Assembly (NCBI GenBank): GCA_964058845.1
Contig: CAXKVR010000398.1
Coordinates: 1 to 64,000 of the forward strand
Direction: 5' to 3'
DNA length: 64,000 bases
Source of the DNA: Carex sylvatica
Lineage: Eukaryota; Streptophyta; Magnoliopsida; Poales; Cyperaceae
Position 1 is the first letter of the stretch; each line of letters opens with the position of its first letter. Position numbers and translations under genes: made by a program. The notes under the pieces were generated by a model. It worked only from the letters and a program-made list of their open reading frames with translations. It had not been told where the DNA came from and did no database searches. Shown here one piece after another: positions 59,225 to 64,000 of this stretch.

Positions 59225-59531
59225 GCAAATTTTTTCTTTTTTTTCTTTTTCTGGTTTGGTTCGGAGCAGGGCAGAGGGTGGGGGGCGGGATTAAGGCAGA
59301 GGAGAGGGAGGGAGGGATGGCTCACGGGTGGGGATTTATTAATTCATAGTGGACCGCCCGGGGGGGGGAGGCGGTTTGCTTGGGGAGTGGACCACCCGGG
59401 GCCCTGGCGGTTTCCTTCAATATATGGACCGCCCGTGGGTCTGGCGGTCGGGGTAATAATAAAAAAAAATTAAACACAGGGGTATTGTTAAATTTTTTTT
59501 TTTTTTTAAGGGGTATTAATAAAAATAGCCG
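59225..59531. repeat. right terminal inverted repeat of the MULE
   Basis: Reverse complement of 50141-50405 with small indels. It carries the words GGACCGCCCGGG, GGCGGTTTGC, GACCACCCGGGG and GACCGCCCGTGGG. Short ORFs crossing it are an effect of its GC-rich composition. Confidence 0.9.
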
Positions 59532-59540
59532 TAGAAAAAC

Positions 59541-60170
59541 TAAAATAAATTAATTAATATATATAATTAAAACAAATAAAATCATGGGTAGCTAAGTCAT
59601 CTTTAGAGTGCACTAAGATATGTCCGTGGTTCTGCATGTGTATAAATTCATATTTTATATGATTTTATATTTAGAAAAAAATCACATAGAGTTTATACTT
59701 AAACAAATATTAATTATGTTCGAACTTGTTCCGACAAGTTTCAAATTTGAAAAAAAAAATTATGTAGGACACATTTAACTTAAAAAACTATACAAGTTCA
59801 TATTTACCGAGTACCAAGTACCAATATTAGATCATGTAATGTAAAATAAGAAAGCATCACATCACCAATGTACAAATCGAAAAGCACTTGACAGTGTCAA
59901 ATACGAAGTTCCGATTCTCTTAAACAAATTCATACCAGTAAAAAATAAAATAAAATAATGCCTGATACCATTTAAAAAATTGCCGACTGACGAGATAATT
60001 TCTGTATGGGTATGCACAATGCTACAATCTCCTCATCTTATATTACGAGAAATGAGCAGTGAGCACCTTATCCTGCAACGCAAAACACTTCCCCCTGCCT
60101 TTTCTCTCTAAAGTAGAAAAGGATTTCCGGTCCAAGGAAAAGAAAGACTGCTTATCTTTGTTCTTTTTTA
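59541..60170. other. upstream region of the chaperonin gene
   Basis: AT-rich, no other gene seen. The 60050-60170 part probably contains the 5' leader. No certain TATA box. Confidence 0.45.
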
Positions 60171-63100
60171 ATGGTGTCATATCCAGCGCCAAGTGCATTC
60201 TCAATGCCTCCGCAGCTCCCCTTTGCTCCAAAGCAGCCCCCTTCAAAGCCCATCTACAAGGACCTCCATTTCAACCACGACCTCGCCGCCACCAGAAAAC
60301 TTCAGGTCCGAATGGACCTCTCCCTTCCATCTATTTTTTTTTTTTTTTTTTGTAATTGGGTTTACTCTGGGTTGAATGGACTTGGTTCAGGTTGGAGTGG
60401 ACCTGGTAGCACGGCTAGTTGGGGTTACGCTGGGGCCCAGGGGCAGAAATGTGGTCTTGCAAAACCCTTATGGACCTCCTAAGATTGTGAAAGATGGTGA
60501 AACTGTGCTGAGAGAGGTAACACCTTTATCTTTTTTAGCCATTATGTAATAATCCCATATTATTGGTATACTTATTTGGAACTTGTTTACAAGGGGATAT
60601 GGTAGTTCTCTAATGGTTATATCTTCTTCTTCTTTTGTTGCTAATTATAATTCTTGTAAGATTGAATTGGATGATCCAATGGAGAATCTAGGTGTCAAAT
60701 TGGTCAGACAAGCCGGTGCAAAGACAAATAGTATTGCCGGTGATGGCTGCACCACCTCTATCATTCTAGCTCAGGGTTTAATTGCGGAGGGAATGAAGGT
60801 ACTGTTCTTATCCATTTTGCGGTTAGGTCATTTTTATGAATGCCCCTCTTAGGTATCAGAATAACATGTATGACCCCCCCACCCACCCACACACACACAC
60901 ACCACCCACCCACACACAAAAAAAGGGAAATATCATATCACCCCTGCTACGGCAGGATATAGGTTGTACCAGTTAAAGCAAGCCCTTACTAAACATCAAC
61001 ACCATTAATTACAAAAAAAAAAAAAGGCTTGAGCTCCTGCACCTCATATTTTTGTCAAGAGGTGACTGTATAAAATCCACCAAACACTATCAACTTAAGC
61101 TTTTTAAGCAACTAGTTGGTTAACAAGTGCTTGTTGATTTCCTCATCACTGATCTTCAAGAATTAGGTACTGGCTGCAGGAATGAATCCAGTTCAAATTG
61201 CACGGGGTATAGGGAAGACTGCAGATGCTCTGGTCTCTGAACTCAGATTTATGTCCAGAGAGGTTTAACAGCTTCTTACTGTTTCATTTGCATAATTATC
61301 CATGGAATTTTGGTGATTTTTTTGGTGCTACTACGTCTTTGAAGTACGAGTATGGGTTCTCATAAAATCCCACAATTGAGGACTGCTTTTTGTGTGTCAG
61401 ATTTTAGATCATGAAATTGAGTTCATTGCAACTGTCAGTGCGGGAAATGATGAAAAGATAGGGAACATGATTGCTAAAGCTCTTAGTAGAGTTGGTAGAA
61501 ATGGATTCATTCGTATTGAAAATGGGAGGTCAACAGAAAATAATCTGGAGATAGCCGAAGGAATGCAATTCGACCGTGGCTATCTCTCTCCATATTTCGT
61601 CACAGATCACACAAATATGCAAGTTGAGTTTACGGACTGCAAGGTCAGTGATTTATGATTTTGTAACGTTCTTCGAGCTTCTGTGCATTTACCAACTCTC
61701 TTTTACATTTAACCTTCAAATTTGGTAGTTAGACATTTCAAACTGCATGATTTGTTTCGATGCTATTAACATGGAGGTTGGTTTTGAGATATTGACTTTG
61801 ATCTTACATATACTTCATAGCTGAAGAACATTTTGTTTATACATCTGTTGGTTATGTGGGATTAATTTTTTTTTTTATTGGTATTCTTGAGTTCTTAAGT
61901 CGTTTTAAATCTATTCACATGAACTTTGATTTGGGTTCTTAAGTCGTCTTAAATCTATGTTGAGTTTTTAAATTATTAAAAATACTAGTCTTTTCTTTTG
62001 TTTTCCTTTTGCAGATATTATTGGTGGATAAGAAGATCAATGATGTAAAAGAGATGTTTAAAATTAATAAAATATTAGATGCGGCCGTTAAAGAAAAGTT
62101 TCCCCTTCTAATAATAGCCGAGGATGTAGAATCAGAAGCCTTGGGTCTTCTTATTAAGAACAAATTAAAGGGTACTATTAGAATAGCTGTTATCAAAGCC
62201 CCTGCATTTGGTGCTCGTAAGAGTGACTACTTAGATGATCTTGCAATCTTGACTGGAGGTACAGAAACTAAATCTTCTCTTTTGATTTTCAAGTAGTCCT
62301 GAAATATACCTATAACTAAATGACCACTAATGTTTGGTAGAATTTTGAGGTTGAACTGACAGGATTTCCCCTGGTTCAATAATGCTACTATGATGTAATA
62401 TTTAGAATTTCACTTTATGACTGCTAATATTGATCCAATTGATCCATTTTCCTCCCATTGAGTTTTCTGATTTCTCTCAAACCATAATCATAATTATGTG
62501 CATGAAAAAGAAGTGTTAAAAACAATAACAAATTGGTTCAAAGATAATCAAAGGGACAAGTTGTAAAAATTATTCTGTGATGAGAGGGGAGACAGGTAAG
62601 AATAGCATCTTATAGTAGTACTTGTTAATTCTTGAACTTGTGTCTTCACAAATGACAAAGCTTGTCACTGTTAAGTACAAGTTAGTTTCCTTAGAATGCT
62701 CTGCTTTACTTTGCTGCCTTATTCTGACAAAACTTTCGTTTTAAAGGTAGAGTAGTGAGGGACGAAATGGGGTTGACTCTTGAGAGGGCCAGAAGAGAGC
62801 ACTTAGGTTCTGCTATGAAGGTTGTCATTACAAAGGATTCAACCATAATTGTTACTGATGGAAGCACACAAAACGCAGCTAAAGAAAGGATTGCTTTGTT
62901 AAAGCGTCTAGTTGAGGTATGGTATTGTATTATGTATAAGATGAAAATAATACTCTTATCTGTGATGTCTGGATCATATCAGTTAAATGAAATATCTAAA
63001 TTGTAACATCCTGTTGTTCAGAACTCAAATGAGAAGTTTCAAAAGAAAATATTGAATGAGAGAATTGCAAGGCTAAGTGATGGAATTGCAATTATCCAGG

Positions 63101-64000
63101 TAAGATCTGGGACTTGGTGAAATTTTGTATGATTAACTCTAACTAGACCTGTCTATTTAAGTACTTCTGAAATATTGTTTATTCAAATACTAGGTTGGAG
63201 CACAAACGGTAGTGGAACTCAAAGATAAGAAATTGAGGATTGAAGATGCTTTGAATGCTACCAAGGTAGAATTGAAGTTGTTTTTACACATGTAATTAAT
63301 ACCACCTTTAACATAGGCTATATAATTTGTAGGCAGCTATTGAGGAAGGTGTTGTTGTGGGGGGTGGATGTAGCTTATTGAGATTATCTTTGAAAGTGGA
63401 TGAGATAAAAGCAATATTGGACAATGAAGAACAAAAGGTACAAATGTAAAAACTTTTCATAATTTAAAACTCAAAAAGTTCATGTAATATGTAGTATAGA
63501 AGCCTCCAGAATTTAGCTTTTATTGTGATATTTTCTAATTTAAATTTAGCAGACCATCTCTTTTTCTTAAATTACTTGCCATTTACTTTTTTTTCTCCCT
63601 TGATATGGTTCTCTCATTATCAACAGACATCAAAACTTGGGATAAATTGTCTAAATTTTTACATTTAGTTTAGTTTGCTTTTAAGGAGAGTATGTAATGT
63701 CGCATGATATATGATCTAATTATTGGTTTATATTATGCAGATAGGTGCTGATATTTTCAAACAGGCTTTAAGATACCCGTCAAAATTAATTGCACAAAAT
63801 GCTGGCAAGAATGGTACCTTTGTAGTGGACAAGGTTTGTTCTCTCACATTTAACCGATTTCCTTTTTTTCAGTTCAATTACACAAGTTGTTAAATTTTCA
63901 TGATGTTACCGCATTCTGTAGATTTTGGCAAACAGTAATTTGAATTATGGATATAATGCCGCTAGCAATTGTTACGAAGACTTGATTGCTGCTGGAATAT
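60171..64000 (+). CDS. CPN60B4: chloroplast chaperonin-60 beta-4-like subunit (partial, 12 exons to the edge)
   Basis: Exons: 60171-60305, 60391-60516, 60661-60798, 61167-61262, 61401-61643, 62015-62258, 62747-62916, 63022-63099, 63194-63265, 63333-63437, 63741-63833, 63922->64000; all GT-AG and in frame, giving 526 residues without a stop. It is a GroEL-type ATP-driven folding chaperone subunit. ATP-site motifs: TLGPRGRN (58-65), KDG (D80), AGDGCTT (D115, with Cys where most homologues have Thr), and VVVGGGC near the second equatorial part; the Asp of [10 protein letters not shown] is kept. Residues 1-30 precede the conserved KDLHFN start and could be a short transit peptide. [13 protein letters not shown] and GDG-x-TTSIILA resemble plant CPN60B4, known in Arabidopsis for NDH-complex assembly with other Cpn60 subunits. 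Subtype is from memory; the family is certain. The C-terminus lies beyond the window. Confidence 0.88.

Larger units (their letters stand above)
50141..59531 (+). mobile_element. 9.4-kb MULE with MURA and plant mobile domain genes
   Basis: The termini CGGCCATTTTTATTAATACC and (right, reverse complement) CGGCTATTTTTATTAATACC start inverted repeats of roughly 270 bp. The 9-bp direct repeat TAGAAAAAC flanks the element exactly (50132-50140 and 59532-59540). Two convergent genes lie inside: MURA on the plus strand and a MAIN-like plant mobile domain gene on the minus strand. A solo LTR (54408-55868) is nested in the latter. Without that LTR (1466 bp with its duplication) the element was about 7.9 kb. 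Both genes carry nonsense and frameshift changes, so this copy is no longer autonomous. Confidence 0.93.

Noticed and set aside
59022..59473. GC-rich ORFs with Arg/Gly or Pro runs in the right MULE TIR
   Set aside because: Composition effect in a terminal inverted repeat. No conserved domain and the frame is not kept in the left TIR.

Overview
The window is nuclear DNA from a flowering plant, most likely a eudicot. It is AT-rich, its genes have GT-AG introns, and it contains plant-specific families: a plastid-type Cpn60 subunit, a group S bZIP, a plant mobile domain protein, Tekay-like chromovirus and copia retrotransposons, and MULEs. I cannot name the species. Most of the sequence is transposable elements nested inside one another. 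Only three host genes are convincing: an intronless bZIP at 41365-41835 (+), an unrecognised five-exon gene at 44581-45861 (-), and a chloroplast chaperonin-60 beta-4-like gene that starts at 60171 (+) and runs off the right edge.

Layout. 1-8640 is a tandem satellite with an 81-bp unit. Because 81 is a multiple of 3, long meaningless ORFs run through it. At 8641 it ends in a decayed copia gag. The 3' LTR of a copia element lies at 15341-16451, and diverged satellite resumes directly after it (16452-17755). Between the gag remnant and that LTR is a decayed plant-transposon-protein ORF (10393-13423) split by a solo LTR (11219-13019) with a CTAGT target duplication. 13728-24728 is dominated by fold-back elements and two long-inverted-repeat MULE-like elements. 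26151-35610 is a 250-bp MULE-like element interrupted by an apparently intact Ty3/gypsy chromovirus (LTRs 26290-28505 and 33278-35494, one 1525-residue gag-pol). 35.6-47.4 kb holds small inverted-repeat elements, a deletion-derivative MULE (39752-41102), the bZIP and the five-exon gene. A copia 3' fragment sits at 47.8-48.8 kb. 50141-59531 is a 9.4-kb MULE with about 270-bp terminal inverted repeats and a 9-bp target duplication. It carries a MURA transposase (+) and a MAIN-like plant mobile domain gene (-); both are broken, and a second solo LTR lies in an intron of the latter. The chaperonin gene fills the rest.

The most unusual signal is a recurring architecture. Clusters of short CG-containing inverted 'words' lie just upstream of the putative core promoters of several unrelated LTRs and near the ends of several MULE-like elements. 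The word differs between elements, is replaced wholesale between relatives, and in one case the whole cluster is shared between two different LTR families. This looks like a fast-evolving, exchangeable cis-regulatory module. The function is inference. All coordinates and comparisons were made by eye.
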